Source of the DNA: Phoronis australis
Taxonomy: Eukaryota > Phoronida > Phoronidae
Length of the DNA stretch: 64,000 nucleotides
Reading direction: 5' to 3'
Assembly: GCA_002633005.1 (NCBI GenBank)
Contig: NMRA01000115.1
Coordinates: forward strand, 180,309-244,308
The notes beneath the pieces were generated by a model that saw only the letters and a program-made list of their open reading frames with translations, was not told the DNA's origin and did no database searches. Shown here piece by piece: positions 1 to 12,200 of this stretch (positions are counted from its first letter, which is position 1; every line of letters starts with the position of its first letter). Made by a program: the position numbers and the translations under genes.

Positions 1-1670
1 CAGTCAAAATACAAGTTCATGCAACTTTAATGCTGGCAATACATTGATTGCAGTTGATAACATAGAGTAAAAATGAACAAGCGGTTAGGGCTATATGGTG
101 CTCAATTTATCCGTCGGGCGAACATCAAAAAATTTTTTTTTTGGCCAAGGTTGTGAAGTCATGTATATCGACTATATTTATTTGGAAATGGTTTTCATGG
201 AATTTGAACTTACAATTTTGTAAGTCACAGTTCGATGCCTTAGGCCAGTGGAGTCAAACTAGATCCCATTCCATATAGGTGAACAAGTATTGAAGTATTT
301 TGAGTGTATTTGAGCTATACTAAAGTGAAGGCATCAGTTTGAATATCAACCAATCTGGTACAGCCATGTAAATGAGAAGCACATCTTGTACACAAAAATG
401 GGTTTTTGTAACAATTCTCTGGACAAAGCTAATAAACTTAGACAGTATGCCTCCAACAACTACTCCACACTCTGCCCAATACCGACTGTGTCACTTGAAC
501 GGTACATTATGAATTGGTATCATTATGATTAACAAAAATACACCAAAACAAATAACTATGAAGTCAATTCATGAATTTGTCACTTTGGCTTTGGGAGTTT
601 AAGGGATACTTTGCATACCTTCATCAAAACAACTTATAAAATGGCATTAATCCCTCAGCATCAGTATCAATATATGTAACCATGTTCCATGACCCGAGAT
701 CTGAAACTGAAAGTCTATTCGGATGATACAACAACATATGAACAATATTTGATCGAGACGGATGATTTAGAGACATGCAACAGCTTCCAACGGTGTCCGA
801 CTCGAAAGATACACATTAAAGTAACGTGACTTCAATAGTTTAGCAAACGTTAAGCGGCATTTGCGGAAACTCTCCCTTCGACGTTTCGTAGAAACAAACG
901 AGTCCAACCCCAAACACGTGGACCCGAACTTAATACTTACACATTACAAAGAGTCTCTAAGCGATTCATCGAGTCGATCAATGTTAATGAATGCAAAAGA
1001 GTTGATATCAACACGATGTGCATTATTCTGACAGCGGAACAAAACAAGAGCCAATCTCGTATCAGATCAGAAAGAAACAACTTGGGCAAAAACAACGTCT
1101 GCAACCGCGCTACCGGAAATCGAAATGCATACTGACACCTAACGTGTTACGACAACACTACCGACCAGAAGTCTGAAGAACGTCACGTTCTTCAGACGGT
1201 GACAATGATGTCCGGCTGTGCATGGCTTAATTGTTCTTGGAAGTGCCCACTTTGGCTAACAGCACAGATGTTTTTCATGAGGGGGCAATCAATGCAATGC
1301 TAACGTGCCACAGAGATGGGGTAAAATTTTCAATTTTCTGGTGGATACTTATTTGTCTAGTCCGCGTTTTGCACGTGAACTATGCGGTCTGTCCTTGATC
1401 AGTGCTTGAATAAATTTCGAGCTCACAAGGCTGCACTATAATATAATGACTAACGCGATTTTAAAAAGGTGGAAAAGTCGAGCAACCCCAGCTCACTACT
1501 GTGAATCATACATTTCTCCTGCTTCATGGTTTGGTAGGATAGAAATTAAACTCAGCCGACTGGAGGCTTTCGCCGGCGGCCAGGCCTCTACTACACGTAG
1601 TCCCTTGTTTTCCGCCGATTAAAGTAGAGGCACGGCTGTTGATATAAACTTGGCTAGCACTAGCAGTCTT
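1..1670. other. No gene recognised
   Basis: Stop-rich in all frames. A short inverted repeat (GTCTGAAGAACGT and ACGTTCTTCAGAC) at about 1171-1198 forms a hairpin. No splice-flanked open frame I would call. Confidence 0.5.
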
Positions 1671-1672
1671 CA

Positions 1673-1680
1673 TTGATTGG

Positions 1681-1714
<34 letters not shown>
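1673..1714. repeat. (TTGA)n microsatellite
   Basis: About ten head-to-tail copies of TTGA next to the duplicated contig end; it probably caused the assembly break. Confidence 0.85.
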
Positions 1715-2343
1715 TATCAATTAACGACGGTCCTATAATACACTGAACAGGCGAAAACAGGATTCGTTGACTGAGTCTGAAGTTAAAACGTACCAAAACT
1801 ATGAGTCGCCAACAACAACAGCAGAATCAACAGGAGCAGCAGCTAGCTGGAATCGAGTGGACAAAAACGTGAAGACCACTTTACGAAAAAGAAACACCTG
1901 AAAATGAATTGTGTGTTGCTCCTTTAAGTCGATTCTATCGTTAGCGGGAAAGAATTCTCGGCCAGAGGCAGTCCCGACATATAGAATCATCTGGGATTCC
2001 GGGTCTCCGAAGTTGGTCAGANTTGATGGATGGATTTATCAATTAACGACGGTCCTATAATACACTGAACAGGCGAAAACAGGATTCGTTGACTGAGTCT
2101 GAAGTTAAAACGTACCAAAACTATGAGTCGCCAACAACAACAGCAGAATCAACAGGAGCAGCAGCTAGCTGGAATCGAGTGGACAAAAACGTGAAGACCA
2201 CTTTACGAAAAAGAAACACCTGAAAATGAATTGTGTGTTGCTCCTTTAAGTCGATTCTATCGTTAGCGGGAAAGAATTCTCGGCCAGAGGCAGTCCCGAC
2301 ATATAGAATCATCTGGGATTCCGGGTCTCCGAAGTTGGTCAGA
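1711..2343. repeat. Direct duplication across a one-N gap (probable assembly seam)
   Basis: 1711-2021 and 2033-2343 appear identical, separated by one N at 2022 and ten bases. The left copy is preceded by a TTGA microsatellite that is missing before the right copy. This pattern fits two contig ends that were not merged. Confidence 0.75.
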
Positions 2344-2420
2344 TTTTGGTCATCACTATAGAGTGTCACCCTGATCTCTAACTGCACATCCATAGGCACG
2401 GCGGTCGCTACCTCTTTCAC
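2121..2420 (-). other. Open reading frame of uncertain status at an assembly seam
   Basis: 99-codon minus-strand frame containing VQLEIRVTLYSDDQN and FGDPESQMILYVGTASG, partly repeated at 1799-1990 because of the duplication across the N at 2022. The text is protein-like and loosely recalls a zona-pellucida-type beta segment, but no key cysteines are present. An adjacent hydrophobic frame (about 2447-2493, minus, MVYLAIGAALIIWSSQ) ends at a possible donor, yet the two cannot be joined by a normal intron. Could be an exon of a gene to the left; I cannot resolve it. Confidence 0.25.
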
Positions 2421-2423
2421 TGA

Positions 2424-3931
2424 GTCTCACCACTGACTGCTCCAAATTATCAATGCTGCGCCGATTGCAAGATACACCATTAGCGTCTTCACGACTTTTA
2501 ACTTGAGTATGCTATTGGTACAAGTCTGTGTACTTCAATATACAAGAAGTTTTGAACTGACGAACGTGCACAGCTGTATACCGCGTCCAGCACACAAACG
2601 AGCATGCGCATACCGGAAATGGAGAGAGAACTGACAGGAAGCCATCGGATAAGTACATGTAAGAGCATGTGCATATTGTCTTCACTGGCTTTAGTGAAAA
2701 ATTCCTACCAGCTTCAAAGTACAGAAAAAGTGTTACCGCACTGCAGAAAAGACACTAGAGAAACAGGGCTTTGCATTCTCTAAAAATTGATTCTTGAATT
2801 TAAAAATATTAAGATATTTACTGTATGAATTCTATTCACATCGTTTCCAGTCCCGAACTTTAGAAGCCCATTGTGTATGTAACAATGTTAAAGCTGGCTT
2901 CTCACTAACTAAATCTTCCAGCCGTTCCCCCCAAATAGTAAATTCCAACAGCAACGGAGAGGTGGCAAGTTTTGTTTTCATTTTTTTTATTTTTAATCTG
3001 CATGTTTCGTTGTTTTTCTCTTTTATTGTCCCGAATCTTGGTGAAAGACTATCCCTAACACGCCTACATGTATTGTCGGTCTCCAACAGTGCACTATACA
3101 CAATGTTCTCTAATATTCTGTTAACATTAACAGGTGCAATTTTTAAAATGTTAACTGTTTGCACGAAGGATTATCAAGACAAGACTTACGATTTTTGTGA
3201 ATGAATTAAAGTTACACAAACAATAGAAAAATCTAACAGCTCTTTTGCAATTTAATGTTGAATATTCATATCAAATGAAATTTGGTCCCGTTGTTGATCT
3301 TGTTTTTTGTTGCTTTCAATGTACCTTTTAGTTAAATTTTATCAAAAATACACGGTCACCCAATTAATGGCAAATTGGTATTAAGTCGAAAATAAAATGA
3401 TACAGGCAATCATAAAACATATATGTTTTTACTGTGGTAGAAACCAATACTTTTGTAGACATTTACAAGAATCCGCAATAGCCATGTGTTGTTTATTTTG
3501 GTACTTAAACAGTAAAAAGTAAATCTTGGACGGGTAGAATCATGGTTATTAAAGAAAATACACAATAACAAAATTCACCGGTTATACCTTTTGCGAATAG
3601 CCTGTGGAAAACAGCATGTCCTCACAACATCAAAAACATTAGGTTTCAAGCCACCATGCACTCAAGGGCCGATTGTAAGAGTTTGCCAGGCTTTAATAAG
3701 CTTGATCTTATCTGATCATAAATAATAGTAGGTAAAAATCTCTTTAAGCCTAAAATTTTGATAACATAAACTTTGTGATGTCTTTGACCTAGTAACTTGT
3801 TGAAAAATTCACCTGGTGTCACGCAATAATCAAACTTATCCAGCAGATAATTTTGAAGTTTTATACAACCCAGCCTTGATGTATTGCTTGTAGTGAGTGG
3901 ATTACGTATACATGTTTCTAAAGAATGCGCT
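2424..3931. other. No gene recognised; overlapping opposite ORFs only
   Basis: Frames of 136 codons (2794-3204, plus) and 110 codons (2832-3164, minus) overlap each other, as does a 100-codon minus frame at 3646-3948. None shows a known motif, and the plus frame is T/F-rich. Treated as chance ORFs or part of the cysteine-repeat gene's downstream sequence. Confidence 0.4.
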
Positions 3932-3937
3932 TTTATT
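3932..3937 (-). terminator. Candidate polyadenylation signal of the cysteine-repeat gene
   Basis: AATAAA on the minus strand about 250 nt past the stop codon at 4185. It is the first canonical hexamer I see downstream; there is no transcript end to confirm it. Confidence 0.3.
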
Positions 3938-4184
3938 AATAGTAACACACTACGCTAAACTAATTTCCATTTACTATACGTTAGCTAGAGTTAAAATAAC
4001 TATTGGAAAATATAGTCAGTAACCGATATAAGAGAATGGCTTTCAATATCAAGGGACATTGATTAAAACAGATACGCTTGTGCATACATGAACATTTTTT
4101 TATATTACAAGGATAATCGTTTCAAATAAAATAATTCGTCTTGTTAGAAAGTTTGCTTTGCTATCCCTGACACGATGATGGTGC

Positions 4185-7100
4185 TTACAGGCGGTGTCCG
4201 GATTCGTAGAAGTTCACCCAATCTGAAAAAGAAACTCTACAATTTTAGTTTTGCCAACCACGGACAAGCGAGCGGTATCTAATTGGTCAAATCGAAGTAC
4301 TTATGATTTATAGAAATACGTCATTAGATGTGTATTTTTGTCTGACTATTTGGTGTGTTTGTGACGGTGTGGCGTATTTCTTCCAGGAATTGTTAGCATA
4401 ACGAAACTTAACAATTCCTTTGCGCAGATAAAAGCTCCCTTCAGGAAAAAGGATCACAATCCAGTTATTTTTGATCGAACACATTTGTAACCAATTCTGG
4501 CACCGGGAATTTATTTAAGTTAAGTGCCTGGGCAGCCAACCACAATCACCTTCCATCTGGTTTATATGGTACATGTAGATAACAACGCACGTTCGTGCCT
4601 TTTGAAAAGGAGGCACCCTGGTGGATAAGTATAAACAGATTTATTTGTGTGATTAATAATACATAACCACAGCGAGTCAGGGTGTCCCAGCAATGGCGGT
4701 AACAAATCCAAGAGAAAGGAATTATAAACTTTTGTAGTTATTAGTATTCCATGATGAATGAATAACCATGATTTTATTTATTCGTAACTGTCAATATAAA
4801 AATTCTGTGCTTCAATGTTGACATTTGGAATATACGCAAACCGTTTGAGGTTTTAATCATGTTCCCAGAAAAAGGCCTATAAACTTGGGTAGAACTATTT
4901 TCAAAAAGTCCCTGTGACAAAGTTTTCCTGTGACGTGATTTAAACTTGAAATGTAAAATGGAAGGCACCATAGAAACGCCTGTATTTATACCGGTGTCCC
5001 AAGGTTAATAAACTGCGCGTTTTTTTGTTTTTGGTAAAAGCATCATCGTATTGATAACCTGTTTGGTACGATAGCGCATATCCCACGACCAACCATCATC
5101 ATCTAGAAAAATGTGATTTCTTTACTGAAATCGCTCAAAATTGACGAGCAATTTCCAAGTACAGCAAAAGCGTATTGAATGATTTCTTGTAGGTTTACAT
5201 ACCCCCTGGTTTACGGGAACATTTCTGAAAGCAGTTTAGACCAGGACTTCGTAACGTCTGACTCCAACAGATGGGGTTGTATCCACACTGTGTGAACCAA
5301 CGTTCAGCATCTGATTCCGATATGTTAAGGCAATCCGCCATGCAGTTTATTAAAGCTGAAACAATGTCGGGGTTTTATGTGGCAGCTACATGCACCAGCT
5401 ATCTAAGAAGGCTCTAAACAGGGTAGACAATCTTTCTTCCTGTCAGACCGCACGAGGAAATGTTTCAACGCTAAATGGTAGGAGTGATACAGTGAGTACA
5501 AGAACTGTATTTAAACATCGTGAAAGTTGTTCTTGAGATCTTCCGTACAGGCTTGCACTGAAAAACGATTGTCTATTTTGAAAAAATAGGCTCATAAAGC
5601 ACGTGATTGGCAATGAGGTTTAGCAGTATTATCTAAATATTATCAATTTATTAACAGAAGTGGTATTATCGGATAAGATTGAGGTTGGCAGCTGGAATAC
5701 GAGCTATTGTACCGACGATCTAAAAAAAGATGACTCTATACTCAAATAACAATACATTCTTCTATTAAATGGTTGTTACTTTTCTAAAGCGTTTTGGTCA
5801 GCTTGGCATATTTATATACTCTGAAAAGCATTTTGAACCGTTTTAAAATTGATGAAAATAACAATTCTTCAAACCCGAAGTATTACATAGCACAACGCAG
5901 GCGATCGCAACGCGTGTCTTATTGACTGAATCGCTGTTGCATGTCTTTTGTTACCTGTATCGTGCATCCGAATTGGTCAATTCAAATAACAAATTCTTAT
6001 GTATCGAACCTGGGATGAAAATCGACTTAGTGCCTCGGTCATGCATTCGTTCCCAGTGGCACTGTGACAGAAGATACCGCGGACAGTGAGAACATGTACA
6101 GTAATACCATGTAAGAAAAACGAGCGAACATAGTAGGCTTATATTCAACCTGGGGCTGCTTTTTGTAGGAGTGACAACTTTGCAGAAAAGCAAGATCACG
6201 CAAGAACTCGCAAAATCACGTGAGTTCACTCTTACTAGCACACCCTTACAAAATGGCGGCTACTAAAGTGATTTGTTGGTGGCGTTGGGATGTTGAATTG
6301 TGGGAAAGAATTCTTCGCTCTTTTCCTTAAGTGGCGAAGTCTAGTTCAATGTGCAACTACAGAGCCTAACCCGACTGGCAAATACTTTCTGAACTTGGTC
6401 ACTACTTAAAATAATTCTTGTTTGAGGAATTGTTTAGCAGCATTAGCATAAAAGTTTTTTTGCGAAACATGCACAATCTCATGTTTGTAGAAGTCGGATA
6501 ATCTGAGGTTCAAAGCACCTTCAATATTAAATGAAAGATACCAACTTGACCAAAAGCGCTTTTGTCCCCCTTTAATAATTAATTATTAGATGATTCGATG
6601 GAAGAACTTTCTCTGATATGATCACTGAACAATAGCGACAGCGCATGGTGCATAGCGTTTGCTTCTTACCCTCGTCTGTGTTCGGCTTACTGAAAGTAAG
6701 AATCTGTTGTTCCGCTGGCATCAGCAATTTTGCTTCTGCGTCTGAAATATATGATAAAAAATGGTGTCACGAGACGTGACTAAGAAAGTGCTCATGTCGC
6801 ACTGCAGTTACTCACTCACTGTCACCTCTCATTTTCTTTTAAACTGTGAGTTTGGGATTTCAGTTTGTTTGAGCAAGTATCAGTTACCACTACAGCAATG
6901 AGGACGGAAATTCTGACGTTGGGTGGTCGCCATCTTGGTTCTAATGTAAAGAGTGTAAGTGTAAGCCGACTTATTGTTTGTCTCCAATTTCAAGTAGTTC
7001 CTGAGGCTGTTGCGTAATAATTATCGGACGAAAAAATGCCACGAGAGACTTATTTCTTTTCCTCTAAAGTCCTTGTCCTCAATTCTTTTCAGCTGGTTTG

Positions 7101-9209
7101 ACAATTCCAAACAAAGTGTGCTTAACCGGTATGGGTGACTAACACGCTTGGCGAGTTAATGACCCGTCATCAGGAAAACCACTCACCTGGAACTACGGAA
7201 ACCACTTTGAGACACAACGAGGGAACGTTTAATTAAGAAGCTGTGAGAAAATATCACCTGTGCATTAGCTGGGGCCCGTTCCAAGAAACTGACTTAAGTT
7301 CATTTTTGACTTAAGTCTAAGATTTTTCTTAACTTACATACTTTGAAACTTCCACATCCGGTAAGATAATTAAAGTTAAGACACAACTTTTATCAAACTT
7401 TTAATTAAAACTTAAGATCTCTTTCTTGAAACGGTATCGAGACAAATTTAAGCCTTATCTTAAAATTTACTAAAATTTAAGATTTGTCTTAGGTACATGT
7501 AAGTCAGTTCTGCTGGAACGGACCCCCTGAAAGCATCTATTGGCAGGTTTACTATTCCTAGGTAAGTGCATCGTTTGCAAAGTGTGACGGAGGTGAAGGT
7601 CGAGCAATGTTAAATGACGCTTTGCTAGGGAATTTTTTGCATACGATACATTTGTTCAAGGAATCGATCACGAGGCCTTGCGCAGTTTAGGGAGGCTTTG
7701 ATCAGCAAATAGGCAGTTTTCTGTGTTACCTTGCGGAATGGTGCAGCTGTCCAGACACTCAACGTATCTGGTACCAAATATCTCCGTCCAACATGTAGCG
7801 TTGGTGGAGCACCGTAAGAAGAGACCGATCATGTCTTCGTATGTTCTGTTCAAGCAGCTTTCGATACATAATGTAAATTGATCGGGGGGAGGAACTGAAA
7901 CAAAGAGGAACTACGCCACTTACGTTAAGTGTGTTATTGGTAGAGAAAGTTAGAGAATTTTCAGTGCTTGTCAACAACCACGTGGATTGCTCAATTAACT
8001 TTGACAAATTCGTGACTATATAAAATTTAAAGTAGCCCAAAGAGAGAGAGAGTGGGGAGAGGGAGAAAGATGGAAGGAGAGGGACAGGGAGAGAGACAAA
8101 GAGGGAGGAACAGGGATAAAGGGAGAGAAAAAGGCGGGAAAGAGGGAGAGAGAAAGGAGGAGGAGTGAGAGACAGGGGGAAAGGTACGGGAGTGGGCGCG
8201 AGGGACGGAGAGAAAGCGAGAGAGAGAGCAAGAGGTAGAATGCCTTGTATTTCACGAGGTAGCTGTAAGTGTTTTGTTTTCTGAAGGCGTAGATCTACTG
8301 AATATATCCATACGTTCAATTGCAAAAACTTGCCTTTTTGACATTTTGATAGGCACACAGGTCCTCTATCTCCCACAGAATTTGTCCAGCACTCGTCGTC
8401 CCACTTGCATTTCACGAATAACGTGACAACGTCGACATAAGACACGTGCAGGCACATTGACATGCAAAGACCAATAGGGTCTCTATTATCCCCAGCTTCT
8501 AAAAGGACAAGCAGAACAGAACATTGGAGGTAGAAATTGAATCCCTTTTTAAGGAATCAGAACGGTATCATCTTTCGAATTTGTGTGTTGTTTCTATTTC
8601 ATTTCTATGTGGTGCTAGTTAGAGCTTCAGATATGAGCTTTGACCATTACCCCCAAGATGTTACACCGTGTCTTCATTAGCTGTCACGCTACGCTACTGT
8701 GGCCGTACTTCTCGCATCGTTTGAGGCTAGCGCATGTTTTACACAATGTTGATAATTTGACAGGTAGGATCAACAATATAGTTAGTTAACCTAGTTTAAG
8801 TTAAATTGTTCAACAATACAAAGCCTGACAGATCATAGTTTATGAAGGGTAATGCAAAAGGGATTATTGAACTATACACATGTGTGCTCATAGTTCCAGA
8901 GGCTGTAAGGTTTCAGCTTCATTGTTAAAGCTTACGCATTTGAGTTTACAGTAGGGGACATCACTGTCCGCGAAGAGTTAGATTCTCATATTTCGCGCAC
9001 CTGTGGCACAACGTAAAGGACAACACGCTAAGGCAGGCGAATCCGTGAACAAATGATGGTCGATCATCAGTCATATTTGGAACCACCTGCTTGTACTCAG
9101 TTGATGGTGCTCAGCAGCAAGGTAGTGTGTGCGTATCACGTGCTCTCGTGCATTTTTTGTAACTTACGCATTTCTGAAGCGTCCAGAAACTGGTCGGCAA
9201 TCTTGTTCT
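4185..9209 (-). CDS. C-terminal part: three further cysteine domains, linkers and stop
   Basis: Residues about 563-773. Exons 9168-9209 (linker), 8334-8498 and 7730-7894 (domains), 6670-6741 (24-codon acidic/polar linker), 5203-5355 (last domain) and 4185-4222 (terminal, ending DWVNFYESGHRL then TAA). The three domains keep the C-x3-C-x14-C-x5-CW-x10-C-x3-C spacing but do not pair one-to-one with the cassette types. Exon 8334-8498 needs a GC donor (AAG|gcaagt) instead of GT; phase and frame support it. The intron that follows holds a 200-nt purine tract (pyrimidine tract in the transcript). Confidence 0.78.
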
Positions 9210-12200
9210 CTGTTGATAGAGAAGAGTTTTAAACCAAGAATTGGTGTATATATATATAGATCTTGAAATGATTTTCATTCATTCCTCATCTTGCCAGCCA
9301 CCAGTAGCACTTTAAAGGGCTTCAAGCAGAGGCATGAGATCCGGTAGAACGTGTAAGCGTGCATTCTGTCACAAAAGTTCTGATTTAATCCACTAACCGT
9401 TAAAAAAATGGTATTATTATGCTTCCTATTCGGCTTAGAAGTGCTTACATGTAAGATCTCTAAAATATTAAGCCGGCCATCAACAAAACTGCAAAACAAA
9501 AGCACACACCTTATCCCTCATTAAAAGCTGATTCGAGTGACATTGTTTGTTTGCCTTTAGCCAGCGATAATGAGAACAGTTTAATGAAACCATTAGCGTT
9601 GAGTGATTTGATTCCCTGAGGTTCTAAACCTTTGACACCCATGAAAACCAGAAATGTTTCCTATCTTCTGAAAGTTTCATGAGAAACGTAGGTGAGTAAA
9701 CAATTTAAAAATTTAACTCAAAACTCCGTAATTTATGTAGTCACATGTCCTGATGGAAAGTGTGACTGGGGTAGTCGAAGCCATTCTAGTGTCACAAAGG
9801 CTAACTATGTTTTACATTGTTTCACTTTTGAATCCGCTTCTCGTATGCATTTGCAGATCAGTCGCAATCGGCATACTGTAGTCATTTACCAACACTTACT
9901 GTACGTAAACTTATACACAGTGGTGCTTATGACTTATTTTCAAGTTCGTACGTCCCTCGAAGCCACGTCAGGGCAGAGTATAGAAGCGCTTTACTTTGGG
10001 AAAGTCGTAGGACTGCATATTAACAAGCTCATTCCTTATGTTAAGGAATAAGTATCTCACCTAGAGGTGATGCTTCTTCAGGAAGGCACTGATTCAGGCA
10101 CATTACGACTTGACGTCCTACCGCATTTTGCCAACAGGTAGCATTAAATCCACACTGTATAAACCAATGTCCGATTTTTGATGTCGCATTGTACATGCAA
10201 TTGGCGTCGCAAACGACGAACTGAACAACTTGCTGAAGATCTGGAAGAGTCATTTCAGTTTCTTACAACTTCTGATTAAATTTCACTGCTCCAGTTTTGC
10301 AGAAAAACGTGAAAGACACAACAGACAGAGATGTGGTTTGAAATCGGCTAGAAAACTACGTTTTGATTTTGGTCACTCACCACGACCAAGTTAAATTGGC
10401 CTCAACTTGTGGTAAGGCTTGTAAAGATCTGATCGTTCGCTATTGCTTGAAACCGTACGTGTTAAGCGCATTAAAAGATTTGACGTAACAAGCCAAACTG
10501 TAGAGCCTTTTATCAGGCAAGAACGAACCGCCATTTTTTTCAATCCCAGAAATCATTTCTTATGGCTAAGAAAGAGAATGGGAATACTTTTTTAGTGGTA
10601 ATTGGCCTAGATCAAGTGTTGTCTTGTGACGGATGGCACGATTTTTATCCGCTTTAAAACTTAGTGCATTATTCAAGATCAGAGTAATCCTCTCTGAATT
10701 TTTTTCATACATGCGCTCTCACTTCTCATTCAAAACAGTGCATACACCGGTTAATAGTTCCTATAGACCAGAAACTGTTTGTATTACGGTGCAAATTCCC
10801 TATTTGACGTCAGTATTGAACTGACAAAAGGGGCCCTGTACTTGCAGATCTACACCACAGAGTTATGCACCGATGAAAAAAGAGGCTACGTGTATACATT
10901 CCATACATGACTTTTAACATATTAAGTAGCAACAGTTTGTCATTTCTAGAGAGTAAAGTTTCATCTTCATGAGTAAAGAAACTCACCAATATGCGGAATA
11001 GGTATCGGGGAACACTTCTGCGTACAGTCCCAAAGCTGTGCTGATAGCACGTCTCTCCAGCACGTGAGGTTATTCCCGCATTGGGCTTTCCAGTCGTCTA
11101 CCTTGACCGTAGCGTTCACCAAACACTGGGCTTCACATTTACCGAATTTTACCGCCATGTCGATGTAGGGGCCTGCAAGGTGCATTGCACGCGATTAAAG
11201 ATGACTTTAAATAGTGACAATTTCGATTGCACGATTACGATATGCTAGTGGTCGTATTGGTTACGTAAACGGCAACATACAAGGAACCACCAAGCAGCAT
11301 TTGGTCTACAACTAGCGTGCACTCTATGATGTTTATGTGATGGATTGACCAAACTCGTACACAGGTTGTTAGTATATACATTGCAGGTAAATAACATCTA
11401 CTCACCAACATCAACACTGCATTTCTTTGCACACGTTTGGAATTTCGAAGTAGCGGCGAATTCTTTCCAGCAGGCGGCATTTGTGTTGCACTTAAGGGCC
11501 ACGCCGAACCACTGCAAAAATGTCATGTCGAGGCATTGCACTTGACAAGCGGGGTTCAAAACGTCGAGTTCTGTAAAAACGACAATTTGCCACGAGATTT
11601 TTCATAAACTAGACATATGTTATGCATTTGTCGCCTTCGTGTTTCGATGACAATTCTAGTAGATAATTTATGTAAACAAAAAAATGATTCCAAACAAAGT
11701 CTCATGGTGAAAGGCCTTATCGGAAATCCCCAGGCACGCTTTGTACATGTAGCTTATAGAATAAAAATTCAAAAGTTGCTAGTTTCGCACGAAAACATTG
11801 TGTTCGTGAAAAATACAGCAATCTCCGTGACAAATTCGATTTTTAGATAAGTAGAATTTCAGTGACTACAAAAGCTCAAAATTTCTTTCGTGTACATAAT
11901 GAAATTTTCTCATCATCAAGAGTTTCAAAAATACATAGCTTTATGGATATACTGAAATTACTTATCAAAGCTATTGAATAAAGTTTGTTAACGATGGCAA
12001 ACCAATAATCAATTCTTTCCTACTATTGTTCTTAAGGGACCTTTTATAAATGAGAAATCAAACTTACTGGTCCCGACGCTGATAGATGAGTCTCCTATTG
12101 TGAATGCTCTTTCTGAAAAATATATTTCTATTATTAAACTAGTCTTTGCTGTTCGTCCACGTAAACATTAGTGGACTTAGAGTAAGTGCTTGGCGACTGA

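Noticed and set aside
2794-3204. 136-codon plus ORF overlapping a 110-codon minus ORF
   Set aside because: No motif, Phe/Ser-rich, no splice or promoter context; overlapping open frames in both directions occur by chance in such sequence.
7759-8463. Long minus-strand ORF of 234 codons
   Set aside because: It reads out of the real exon 8334-8498 into the CT-rich intron, producing Pro/Leu/Ser repeats; the spliced model explains the coding part.
9692-10051. Plus-strand ORF with VIYVVTCPDGKC, faintly like a GIY-YIG endonuclease start of a Penelope-type element
   Set aside because: Only one short motif fits, the YIG part is absent and the frame lies in an intron of the minus-strand gene; chance similarity is more likely.
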